NCBI GenBank assembly: GCA_944384865.1
Contig: CALWVC010000030.1
Location: 1-11,549, forward strand
Source: an uncultured Clostridia bacterium
Lineage (GTDB): Bacteria; Bacillota; Clostridia; Oscillospirales; Acutalibacteraceae
Direction of reading: 5' to 3'
Length of the DNA stretch: 11,549 nt
In this document: positions 6,057 through 11,549 of the stretch, in pieces
How the letters are laid out: each line of letters opens with the position of its first letter
How positions within the stretch are numbered: position 1 is the stretch's first letter
The notes under the pieces: generated by a model
What the model saw: only the letters and a program-made list of their open reading frames with translations
Database searches by the model: none
What the model was told of the DNA's origin: nothing
Program-made: the position numbers and the translations under genes

Positions 6057-7040
6057 TTAACCGATTTTTAAAACAACCTTGCCGACGTTTTCGCCGCGAT
6101 ATAAAATATCCTGCGCCTCTTCCGCCTGTTCGATGGGCAGAATTTTATAAATAGTGGGTTTAACAAGACCCTGGCTTACCTTTGGAAATACATGTTCAAC
6201 AATCTGTGCAAGTATTTCAGCCTTAACTTCAGGGGTTCTGGAACGAAGGGTACTGCCTACAATCCTGACATTTCTTACATAGATGTTTTTTAGGTCTATT
6301 TCTGTTTTTTGCCCCGCCAGTGCTGCAATCACAATCCATCTTGCACCGTGGGTCAAAAAGTGCAGACACTGACCCATGATTTCGCCGCCAAGACAATCAA
6401 TGGCAACATCTACGGAATGTCCTTCTGCAAGCTGCTTTTTCAAGACATCTGCAATATTTTCCTTGCTGGTGTTTACCACAATATCTGCATGAAGATGCTT
6501 GATAGACTGTGCAATTTCGTCTGAAAGAACGGTTGTAATAACTCTTACACCGAATGCTTTTGCCATGGGAATGATCACGCTTGCAAGTCCGGACGCGCCT
6601 GCGTTCATAAGCAGCGTATTTCCTTTTTCAATTTTCCCTTCTACAAAAAGATTTAAATATGCTGTGGCAAATGCTTCAGGGATTGCAGCAGCTTCAGCCA
6701 TTGTGCAGTTTTCAGGAACAGGCATCAGCATATCATATTTCACATTTACATATTCAGCATAGCCGCCGCCGCCGAGCAACGCGCATACTTTATCGCCTGT
6801 TTTCCAGTTGCTTTTTTTCTTTGCGCCGTCCGCGATTTGCACAATCTCACCGGAAATTTCAAGCCCCATCCATTCAGGACAACCCTCGGGCGGGGGATAG
6901 TCGCCTTCGCGCTGCATCAAATCCGCACGGTTTAAAGCGGCATATTCGATTTTGACCAGCACATCATCATTTCCCAAAACAGGGTTTGGAACATCGTCCC
7001 ATCTCAAGCTTTTGTCATCGTTTACAAGTATGGCTTTCAT
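6057..7040 (-). CDS. Zinc-independent MDR oxidoreductase, NAD(P)H:quinone reductase (PIG3/QOR) type
   Basis: This is a medium-chain dehydrogenase/reductase of the quinone-oxidoreductase/PIG3 branch, a soluble NAD(P)H-dependent reductase usually acting on quinones or alpha,beta-unsaturated carbonyls. The 327-aa length is typical. An N-terminal GroES-like domain carries ALNRADLMQREGDYPPPEG (35-53) and GLEISGEIV (59-67). The Rossmann loop is GASGLA at 148-153, where the family usually has GASGVG, so the last glycine is Ala. VDVAIDCLGG and the C-terminal PTIYKILPIEQAEEAQ follow. The Cys/His structural-zinc cluster of alcohol dehydrogenases is absent. The start is ATG at 7040 with GAGAGGA overlapping the stop of the preceding gene; the longer frame from 7094 would add 18 residues without family match. 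It is the last gene of the three-gene operon. The true substrate is unknown; reduction of an enone made by the two upstream enzymes is a hypothesis. Confidence 0.88.
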   Translation of the reverse strand: MKAILVNDDKSLRWDDVPNPVLGNDDVLVKIEYAALNRADLMQREGDYPPPEGCPEWMGLEISGEIVQIADGAKKKSNWKTGDKVCALLGGGGYAEYVNVKYDMLMPVPENCTMAEAAAIPEAFATAYLNLFVEGKIEKGNTLLMNAGASGLASVIIPMAKAFGVRVITTVLSDEIAQSIKHLHADIVVNTSKENIADVLKKQLAEGHSVDVAIDCLGGEIMGQCLHFLTHGARWIVIAALAGQKTEIDLKNIYVRNVRIVGSTLRSRTPEVKAEILAQIVEHVFPKVSQGLVKPTIYKILPIEQAEEAQDILYRGENVGKVVLKIG

Positions 7041-7053
7041 CAATGCATTCCTC

Positions 7054-7836
7054 TCAATCAGATAGTATATCCGGCAGATAATCAAGATTATCAAGCACGG
7101 CTTTGGCCGCCTTTAAAACCGGCTGAACTTTTGTTGACATTTCGTCGTGCTGCTGTACGCAAAGATACATATTACAGCCGAGCATAGGTCCAATCATCCG
7201 ATGCAGCTTGTAATGCGTGCCGCCGGATAAAAACAAAAACGCAATTTTTAATTCTTTGTTCAGAAGATTTGTGATTCTCAGGTTTTCGAGCTCTTGCTCT
7301 TCGCTGGTAGCGCCTGTCACAATTTTGGAAATATCCGCGCCTCGTTTTTGGTGTTCAAGCGCAATTTCGAGCACCTGTTCCGCCGGGGTAAAGGTGTAAA
7401 TATGGGAAGACATCAGCACTTCTTTTCCCATAGAGTGAATGTTGTCAATCAACCTCAGTTGTTTATCTATGGCCGCTTGGTTTCTTGTAATTTCCATTGG
7501 AGACGGATGAAACGCATCTCCCATTACATCGCCGAGGGTTGCGCCGCACCGAAGCCCCTGTAAAAGACCGTCCATGCACTCGTCGTCGGTCATGCCTTTA
7601 TTGCAGGCAGATCGGTAATTGGTTATGTATATAGGTCTTTGCGCGCAGGCGGAAAAGATCTGCCTGTAAATTTCAGCGGTTTTATATTCGGGTTTGAGCT
7701 TACAAAGCTGGATTCCAAAAGAGTCGGCACCATCATATATTGAATTTTTTATTGCCGAAATACAACGTTCCGGGCTGTCCTCCTGGATCATGCTGGTAAT
7801 CAACGGCCTTGCGTGATTTAAAAAAGTCGGTTTCAT
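7054..7836 (-). CDS. Divergent type I 3-dehydroquinate dehydratase-like protein (Schiff-base TIM barrel)
   Basis: This 260-aa protein resembles AroD, the type I 3-dehydroquinate dehydratase, a TIM-barrel enzyme working through a lysine Schiff base. By hand alignment to E. coli/Salmonella AroD, it keeps the catalytic pair: Lys170 as K171 in GADISKIV, and His143 as H145 in VLMSSHIYTFTP. It also keeps Arg82 as R75 in NYRSA and Arg213 as R213 in LHRMIG. Other substrate contacts differ: Glu46 and Arg48 are G41 and Q43, Glu86 is about N79, and the Ser232/Gln236 loop is E232/K236. That pattern suggests Schiff-base chemistry on a different substrate. The start is ATG at 7836: GGGGGAG with a 6-nt spacer lies upstream, and the codon overlaps the SDR stop in ATGA, indicating translational coupling. 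An ATG at 7851 has poorer spacing. It is the middle gene of the operon. A housekeeping shikimate role is unlikely in this context. Confidence 0.8.
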   Translation of the reverse strand: MKPTFLNHARPLITSMIQEDSPERCISAIKNSIYDGADSFGIQLCKLKPEYKTAEIYRQIFSACAQRPIYITNYRSACNKGMTDDECMDGLLQGLRCGATLGDVMGDAFHPSPMEITRNQAAIDKQLRLIDNIHSMGKEVLMSSHIYTFTPAEQVLEIALEHQKRGADISKIVTGATSEEQELENLRITNLLNKELKIAFLFLSGGTHYKLHRMIGPMLGCNMYLCVQQHDEMSTKVQPVLKAAKAVLDNLDYLPDILSD

Positions 7837-8591
7837 TTTGAACTCCCCCATGGCCTCGGAACAATCAGTCTGCCGCCGTCTACAACATGGTTTGTTCCCG
7901 TGATGAACGACGCTTTATCAGACGCTAAAAACAAAATCATATTTACAATTTCCTGCGGTTCTCCCGCTCTATCCATCAGGGTGGTCATGTTTGCCATTCC
8001 GGGGCGCGTCAGTACCGGCCCGGGCGTAACGCACACGGCTCTGATATTATGCTTTGCCCCGTACAGCGCCAGGGATCTGGTAAGACCGTACATAATCCCG
8101 CTCTTTGCGGTGGGGTATGCCATACCTGTTTTATCGCCTTCTTCGCCCGTCACCGAACCGATATTAATGATCACGCCGCTTTGCTGCCTGACCATCTGTT
8201 TCATAACCGCGTGCGCAAAGTAGAAAGGGCCTTTCAGGTTTACATCGATTCCCCAATCGTAGACTTCGATGGGCATATCGGGAAAATCCTCATGACGGTT
8301 TAAGATCCGGCATTCATTTCCGCCGGCACAACTCAACAGTATATCAATGCTGCCAAATTCTGCGATTGCTTGATCTCTGACCGCCAGCACCTGCTCGTAA
8401 TTTTTTACATCGCATTTTATGCCGATGACGCGCCCGCCTTCTGCAACAAGTTCCGCCACTTTTTCATTGAGCGCATCTTCATTAACATCGGCAAGCACAA
8501 CATTTGCGCCTTGTTTTGCAAAACACCGACCGCTTAAAAGCCCGATTCCCGACGCACCGCCTGTAATGATTACGGTTTTATTCTTGAACAT
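7833..8591 (-). CDS. Short-chain dehydrogenase/reductase (classical SDR, probably NAD-dependent)
   Basis: This is a 252-aa classical SDR that oxidises or reduces an alcohol/ketone in the cytosol. The cofactor loop TGGASGIG is at residues 10-17. Asp35 at the end of strand beta2 (VVLADVN) favours NAD(H) over NADP(H). The catalytic tetrad is complete: N118 (VNLKG), S146 (NIGSVTG), Y159 and K163 (YPTAK). The C-terminal part FLASDKASFITGTNHVVDGG is standard for FabG-like enzymes. The start is ATG at 8591, with AGGGTG about 6 nt upstream; a GTG at 8600 inside that sequence would leave no spacer. It is the first gene of the operon, divergent from the AraC-type regulator, and its stop overlaps the next start by 4 nt. 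The substrate is not identifiable. A sugar, cyclitol or quinate-like hydroxyl is plausible from the neighbours only. Confidence 0.92.
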   Translation of the reverse strand: MFKNKTVIITGGASGIGLLSGRCFAKQGANVVLADVNEDALNEKVAELVAEGGRVIGIKCDVKNYEQVLAVRDQAIAEFGSIDILLSCAGGNECRILNRHEDFPDMPIEVYDWGIDVNLKGPFYFAHAVMKQMVRQQSGVIINIGSVTGEEGDKTGMAYPTAKSGIMYGLTRSLALYGAKHNIRAVCVTPGPVLTRPGMANMTTLMDRAGEPQEIVNMILFLASDKASFITGTNHVVDGGRLIVPRPWGSSK

Positions 8592-8621
8592 TTCAATCAC
8601 CCTGTTTTCTATTTTACGATA

Positions 8622-8650
8622 TTGACAAGAAAAATAAAATATATTATACT
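8622..8650 (+). promoter_or_regulatory. Sigma-A promoter of the AraC-family gene
   Basis: TTGACA (8622-8627), a 17-bp spacer and TATACT (8645-8650) form a near-consensus promoter. The start near 8657 gives a leader of about 34 nt to ATG 8691. It also rules out the upstream TTG at 8622 as a translation start. Confidence 0.8.
8643..8648 (-). promoter_or_regulatory. -10 box of the SDR operon, without a -35
   Basis: On the minus strand TATAAT occupies 8648-8643 and would start RNA near 8636, 45 nt before the SDR start. The hexamer at -35 spacing (AAAATC, 8671-8666) does not resemble TTGACA, so this promoter probably needs an activator. The box overlaps the -10 of the divergent regulator promoter. 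Confidence 0.6.
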
Positions 8651-8688
8651 GCTAAAAAACAGAACGATTTTGCTAAACCAGAGTGATT
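8650..8688. promoter_or_regulatory. Candidate AraC-type operator: two direct repeats 21 bp apart
   Basis: TGCTAAA occurs at 8650-8656 and 8671-8677. Each copy continues into CAGA-NN-GATT (8659-8668 and 8678-8688, one copy having extra A residues). The 21-bp phase equals two helical turns, as in classical AraC half-sites. The pair abuts the -10 of the SDR operon where a -35 is missing, and it covers the start and leader of the regulator gene. That suits activation of one and repression of the other. Assignment is inferred from position and pattern. Confidence 0.55.
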
Positions 8689-8690
8689 AC

Positions 8691-9473
8691 ATGAAAAACA
8701 CCCGTATCCCTGCATTAATGCGTTTATCGTCTTTAAAATGTGAATTCACAGACGGACAAAGATGCGATTTCACCCATCTGCCCCGTCCGTTTTATGTAAT
8801 TGCATATATAAATCGGGGAACTGCGGTCTATAACGGCTGCAGCGGAACAGTTAGCCTCACGACAGGCGATTTGCTTTTTATTCCACAGGGCGAAACGTAT
8901 GAATCTTATTGGTACGGTGCAGAAGATATGTACTGCACAAGCATATTCTTCTCCTTTATGCCGGACAGAAACCCGATTTTAAAAACATTTTTTCCTATGC
9001 AGCGGCTGATCTGTACGCCGGCAGAACACGAGCTTATTTTGTCACTTAATCGGAATATCAGCGCGTATTCCTTTGATGTTATGCAAATGTTTTATCAGCT
9101 TTGCGGTCTTGTTTTTCCGCGGCTGATCTCTGAAAAAGATGTTAAAAACACTACTGTCATACAAGATGCGCTGGTGTACATTCATGCGCATTATAAAGAA
9201 CATATCTCAATCAAACAGATGTCTGAATTATGTTGCTTAAGTGAATCTAGATTTTGTCATATTTTCAGCGAGACTATGGGGCTTCCGCCCGTTGCATATA
9301 AAAACAGTATTACCGTAAGTCATGCAGTTGAGACACTGAAGCTGAATCCCCGCAAATCCATCGAGGAAATAAGCAGCGAATACGGTTTTTCGTCATCGTC
9401 ATATTTCAGACGGATGATAAAAAAGTTCACAGGCAAATCTCCAAAGCAGCTGCGAAGTTTAGAAATGATGTAG
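8691..9473 (+). CDS. AraC-family transcriptional regulator with cupin sensor domain
   Basis: This is a 260-aa DNA-binding regulator. The N-terminal half is an AraC-type cupin: PFYVIAYINRGTAVYNG, then LTTGDLLFIPQGETYESYWYG, with the double-beta-helix pattern and an aromatic-rich loop likely to hold a small ligand. The C-terminal hundred residues (about 158-258) contain the two helix-turn-helix units: ISIKQMSELCCLSESRFCHIF, followed by IEEISSEYGFSSSSYFRRMI and the signature end KKFTGKSPKQLR. The start is ATG at 8691 with a weak GAGTG site (8681-8685). A longer frame from TTG 8622 begins inside the promoter and is rejected. It is divergent from the SDR operon with overlapping promoters and putative operator repeats, so it is most likely the ligand-responsive activator of that operon. 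Base composition is low-GC like the operon. Confidence 0.92.
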   Translation: MKNTRIPALMRLSSLKCEFTDGQRCDFTHLPRPFYVIAYINRGTAVYNGCSGTVSLTTGDLLFIPQGETYESYWYGAEDMYCTSIFFSFMPDRNPILKTFFPMQRLICTPAEHELILSLNRNISAYSFDVMQMFYQLCGLVFPRLISEKDVKNTTVIQDALVYIHAHYKEHISIKQMSELCCLSESRFCHIFSETMGLPPVAYKNSITVSHAVETLKLNPRKSIEEISSEYGFSSSSYFRRMIKKFTGKSPKQLRSLEMM

Positions 9474-9536
9474 GGCTGCATGTCTATTCGTAAGACCTTT
9501 TCTTAACAACGAGAGATATTTACAAACTTCATTGTA

Positions 9537-9569
9537 AAACCCCTGTTCAATACACTTGAACAGGGGTTT
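9537..9569 (+). terminator. 14-bp hairpin after the AraC-family gene
   Basis: AAACCCCTGTTCAA (9537-9550) pairs perfectly with TTGAACAGGGGTTT (9556-9569) around the loop TACAC. The downstream U-tract is short (TTTAAG), so it is a probable rather than textbook terminator. The reverse strand has a similar TTTTAC tail. Confidence 0.7.
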
Positions 9570-9890
9570 AAGTAATTGGTGGTTTGCGTCATTTCTTTTA
9601 TTTCATAAGCTCATAAACTGGTGGTTCCGGTTACTGTATGTTATCTTATTTTGCTATTCGATATTTTTGACCGTCAGCGCTGCAAAGGCTTTAAAGAAAT
9701 CAGTCGTTTCTGTTTCTTTAAATTCCACAAGATTGAAAAAGCGCTCGGCGATTCTTTCGGATTTAAATATTTAGAGGCGGGGCTTTACCGGCGTAATACT
9801 GCTCTGATGCGCTGTTTTACAACATTAATTTATACGCGGTTACAAACGAAACGGGGACTTCCTTGCAAATAAAAAGTTTGTTGCCGATTG
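9570..9890. other. AT-rich stretch without a confident gene
   Basis: About 320 bases of low GC (roughly 35-40% by spot counts). Two overlapping forward open frames exist (9556-9774 and 9621-9872), but the first begins inside the terminator hairpin and neither has a ribosome site or a recognisable domain. A short direct repeat TGGTGGTT occurs at about 9577 and 9618. It may be decayed DNA or a foreign remnant. Confidence 0.45.
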
Positions 9891-9892
9891 TG

Positions 9893-9902
9893 TAAACGTT
9901 TA
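9893..9902. promoter_or_regulatory. LacI/cre-like palindrome TAAACGTTTA
   Basis: A perfect 10-bp palindrome with a central CG, in the context TGTAAACGTTTAGT. It agrees with the left and middle of a catabolite-responsive element (TGWAANCGNTNWCA) but not with its final CA. It could be a site for CcpA or another LacI-family regulator of the downstream oxidoreductase, about 80-90 bp before the predicted RNA start. Confidence 0.35.
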
Positions 9903-9915
9903 GTAAGAAGAACAG

Positions 9916-9942
9916 TTTTTGATCTGTTTTATCAATCAAAAA
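9916..9942. promoter_or_regulatory. Operator-like inverted repeat TTTTTGAT-N11-ATCAAAAA
   Basis: Perfect 8-bp arms at 9916-9923 and 9935-9942 sit directly upstream of the -35 box of the FAD oxidoreductase promoter. This is a plausible binding site for a dimeric regulator. No regulator family can be named. Confidence 0.4.
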
Positions 9943-9948
9943 ACATCG

Positions 9949-9977
9949 TTGCAATCAGGCGCGGGATGTGCTATCAT
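9949..9977 (+). promoter_or_regulatory. Promoter of the FAD-dependent oxidoreductase
   Basis: TTGCAA (9949-9954), a 17-bp spacer and TATCAT (9972-9977) with an extended TG (9969-9970). The start is predicted near 9984. This places the in-frame ATG at 9976 inside the -10 box and supports translation from ATG 10009. Confidence 0.65.
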
Positions 9978-10008
9978 GGCGATAACAAAAGGCGAAGGAG
10001 TCTTGTCG

Positions 10009-11549
10009 ATGGATGGAACATATCAGCGGCGGCATGATGTGCAGTTTTGTGTTGTGGGCGGCGGTATGGCGGGCGTCTGCGCGGCGATTGCGGCGGCGCG
10101 GCATGGTGTGAAAACAGTGCTGATGCAGGATCGGCCGATGCTGGGCGGAAATGCATCGAGTGAAATCAGAATGTGGATCTGCGGCGCGCATGGCGAAAAC
10201 AACCGGGAGACCGGGATTGTGGAAGAGATCATGCTGGAGAATTATTACCGGAACACCGGGCTGAAATATACCGTGTGGGACAGCGTGGTCTATGAAAAGG
10301 TCAAGGCGGAACCGAATATCACGCTGCTGCTGAACTGTTCCTGTCTGGATGCCAGGACTGAAAATGGGCGGATTGTCAGCGTGACCGGATGGCAGACCAC
10401 CACGCAGACCTATCATACCGTTTATGCACAGCTGTTTGCCGATTGCAGCGGAGACAGCATCCTTGCACCGCTGACCGGCGCGGCGTTTACCTATGGGCGG
10501 GAGCCACGGGCGCTATATCATGAATCCATCGCGCCGGTGGAGGCTGACCGAAAGACTATGGGGATGAGCTGTCTGTTTCAGATCCGGGAAACCGATTCGC
10601 CGAAACCCTTTATCAAACCAGAATGGGCGTATACCTATCCGACGGATGCGGATATCCCGCACCGGCCGCAGAACACACAGACGAATTATTGGTATATTGA
10701 AGTCGGCGGCGAGCAGGATTGTATTCGGGATGCTGAGGAACTGCGGGATGAGCTGTTGAAAATCGCGTTTGGCGTATGGGACCATCTGAAAAACCAGGGT
10801 GACCACGGTATGGAAAACTGGGAACTGGATTGGATCGGTTTTTTACCGGGCAAGCGGGAGAGCCGCCGGTATATCGGCGCGTATGTGGTCAATCAGAATG
10901 ATGTGGAGGCCGGCGGCCGTTTTGAGGATATCGTAGGCTATGGCGGCTGGAGCATGGACGATCATTTTCCGGCCGGGTTCTATCATAAAGAAAGTCATCC
11001 GACCATTTATCATCCGGCGCCGTCGCCCTGGGGGATTCCGTATCGTGCGCTGTATTCCACAACAGTGGAAAATCTGTTGTTTGCCGGCCGGAATATCAGC
11101 GTGACGCACACGGCGATGAGTTCGTCGAGAGTGATGGCTACCTGCGCGGTGCTGGGCCAGGCTGTGGGCACCGCGGTATCCATCGCGTTGGAACTGGGAT
11201 GTATGCCGGGCTTGGTGCCGGTGCAGCGGTTGCAGCAAATGCTGCTGCGGGATGACTGCTATATTCCGTTTGTTCAGCGGCAGGTATCGCCGTTGACGAT
11301 GCGCGCGCATATAAATGCAGAGATCGTTCGCAACGGCAGAGAACGGGGTGCGGAAAACTGCTGGATAGGAAAAGCAGGAGACAGCCTGGTTTATACTCTG
11401 GAAGCGCCGGCGCATATTTCGGGGATCCGTCTAGTATTCGACAGCGATTTAAACCGGGATTATCACAATATGCCCTGCAATTATCCGCTTAAACAGACTA
11501 AATATCGGCTGCCGGAAACGCTGATCCGGGATTTTGACCTGATTTTGGA
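10009..11549 (+). CDS. FAD-dependent oxidoreductase, FAD_oxidored family (3' truncated)
   Basis: This is a flavoprotein of the large FAD-dependent family annotated near fumarate-reductase-like and 'xanthan lyase' proteins. 513 codons are visible and the frame is still open at the window end. The N-terminal dinucleotide-binding motif is VVGGGMAGVCAAIAAARHG (15-33), then LMQDRPMLGGNASSEIRMW with the GGNAS loop typical of the family. Near residues 361-395 is the second FAD contact region LLFAGRNISVTHTAMSSSRV, followed by VLGQAVGTAVSIA. The final visible part (SGIRLVFDSDLNRDYHN) looks like the start of a beta-rich appended domain. There is no signal peptide, so the part seen is cytosolic. The start is ATG 10009 with AAGGAG at 9995-10000; ATG 9976 lies in the promoter. 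GC content is high again, unlike the preceding block. In other genomes such proteins accompany glycan-use genes; the substrate is unknown here. Confidence 0.88.
   Translation, partial: MDGTYQRRHDVQFCVVGGGMAGVCAAIAAARHGVKTVLMQDRPMLGGNASSEIRMWICGAHGENNRETGIVEEIMLENYYRNTGLKYTVWDSVVYEKVKAEPNITLLLNCSCLDARTENGRIVSVTGWQTTTQTYHTVYAQLFADCSGDSILAPLTGAAFTYGREPRALYHESIAPVEADRKTMGMSCLFQIRETDSPKPFIKPEWAYTYPTDADIPHRPQNTQTNYWYIEVGGEQDCIRDAEELRDELLKIAFGVWDHLKNQGDHGMENWELDWIGFLPGKRESRRYIGAYVVNQNDVEAGGRFEDIVGYGGWSMDDHFPAGFYHKESHPTIYHPAPSPWGIPYRALYSTTVENLLFAGRNISVTHTAMSSSRVMATCAVLGQAVGTAVSIALELGCMPGLVPVQRLQQMLLRDDCYIPFVQRQVSPLTMRAHINAEIVRNGRERGAENCWIGKAGDSLVYTLEAPAHISGIRLVFDSDLNRDYHNMPCNYPLKQTKYRLPETLIRDFDLIL

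Larger units (their letters stand above)
8602..8662. repeat. Inverted pair CTGTTTT / AAAACAG flanking the divergent promoters
   Basis: CTGTTTT (8602-8608) and AAAACAG (8656-8662) are inverted around the overlapping promoter core, 47 nt apart. It may be an operator pair or chance in AT-rich DNA. Confidence 0.3.

Noticed and set aside
5950..6060. Short forward frame ending HIEVFAPDQGDATAV before a TAA at 6058
   Set aside because: It looks slightly protein-like but has an in-frame stop at 5947, no start signal and only about 36 codons; a decayed gene end cannot be shown.
8622..8690. TTG start giving the AraC-family protein 23 extra residues
   Set aside because: The TTG is the first half of the -35 box, so it would not be in the mRNA; ATG 8691 begins the family-like sequence.
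9893..9902. Calling TAAACGTTTA a definite CcpA cre site
   Set aside because: The last two positions of the cre consensus (CA) do not match, so it is kept only as a LacI-family-like palindrome.
9976..10008. ATG 9976 as start of the FAD oxidoreductase
   Set aside because: It overlaps the predicted -10 box and lacks a ribosome site, while ATG 10009 has AAGGAG 8 nt upstream.
1..11549. CRISPR arrays, tRNA/rRNA genes, transposases
   Set aside because: No regularly spaced repeats, cloverleaf-like sequences or transposase motifs were seen on either strand by eye.

Overview
The window reads as a chromosomal segment of a fairly GC-rich Firmicute of the class Clostridia, possibly an Oscillospiraceae/Ruminococcaceae-type genome. 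The basis is the order cell-wall PBP, minD, mgsA; a T-box riboswitch controlling a hisS-aspS pair; strong AAGGAGG-like ribosome sites; and canonical TTGACA/TATAAT promoters. The lineage call is inference; no rRNA or other phylogenetic marker is present.

Layout. 1-1903 (+): 3' end of a class B penicillin-binding protein (PBP2/MrdA type), a MinD-like ATPase with its own consensus promoter and a TTG start, and a methylglyoxal synthase with two substituted active-site positions. 1950-2203: promoter and T-box leader with its terminator. 2437-5580: hisS and aspS, 21 nt apart. The T-box specifier region reads GACAT and its tRNA-end-binding bulge is UGGC. Both point to tRNA-Asp as the sensed tRNA although hisS is the first gene. 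5581-6056: gene-free stretch with a strong hairpin (probable terminator shared by convergent transcripts) and other repeats.

6057-8591 (-): a tightly coupled three-gene operon encoding an NAD-type short-chain dehydrogenase, a divergent type I 3-dehydroquinate-dehydratase-like protein that keeps the Schiff-base lysine and catalytic histidine but has lost several substrate-binding residues, and a zinc-free MDR/quinone-oxidoreductase-type reductase. Divergent from it lies an AraC-family regulator (8691-9473). The 100-bp intergenic region has overlapping divergent -10 boxes and two direct repeats spaced 21 bp, as expected for an AraC-type activator site. This block is visibly more AT-rich than its flanks and is probably an acquired catabolic cassette. 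Its substrate is not identifiable from the sequence.

9474-10008: a terminator-like hairpin, an AT-rich stretch without a convincing gene, then operator-like palindromes and a good promoter for the last gene, a large FAD-dependent oxidoreductase (10009 to the window end, incomplete) of the family often found with glycan-utilisation genes.

The best candidate for something undescribed is the SDR / DHQase-like / MDR cassette with its AraC switch. The best regulatory observation is the apparently aspartate-reading T-box in front of hisS.
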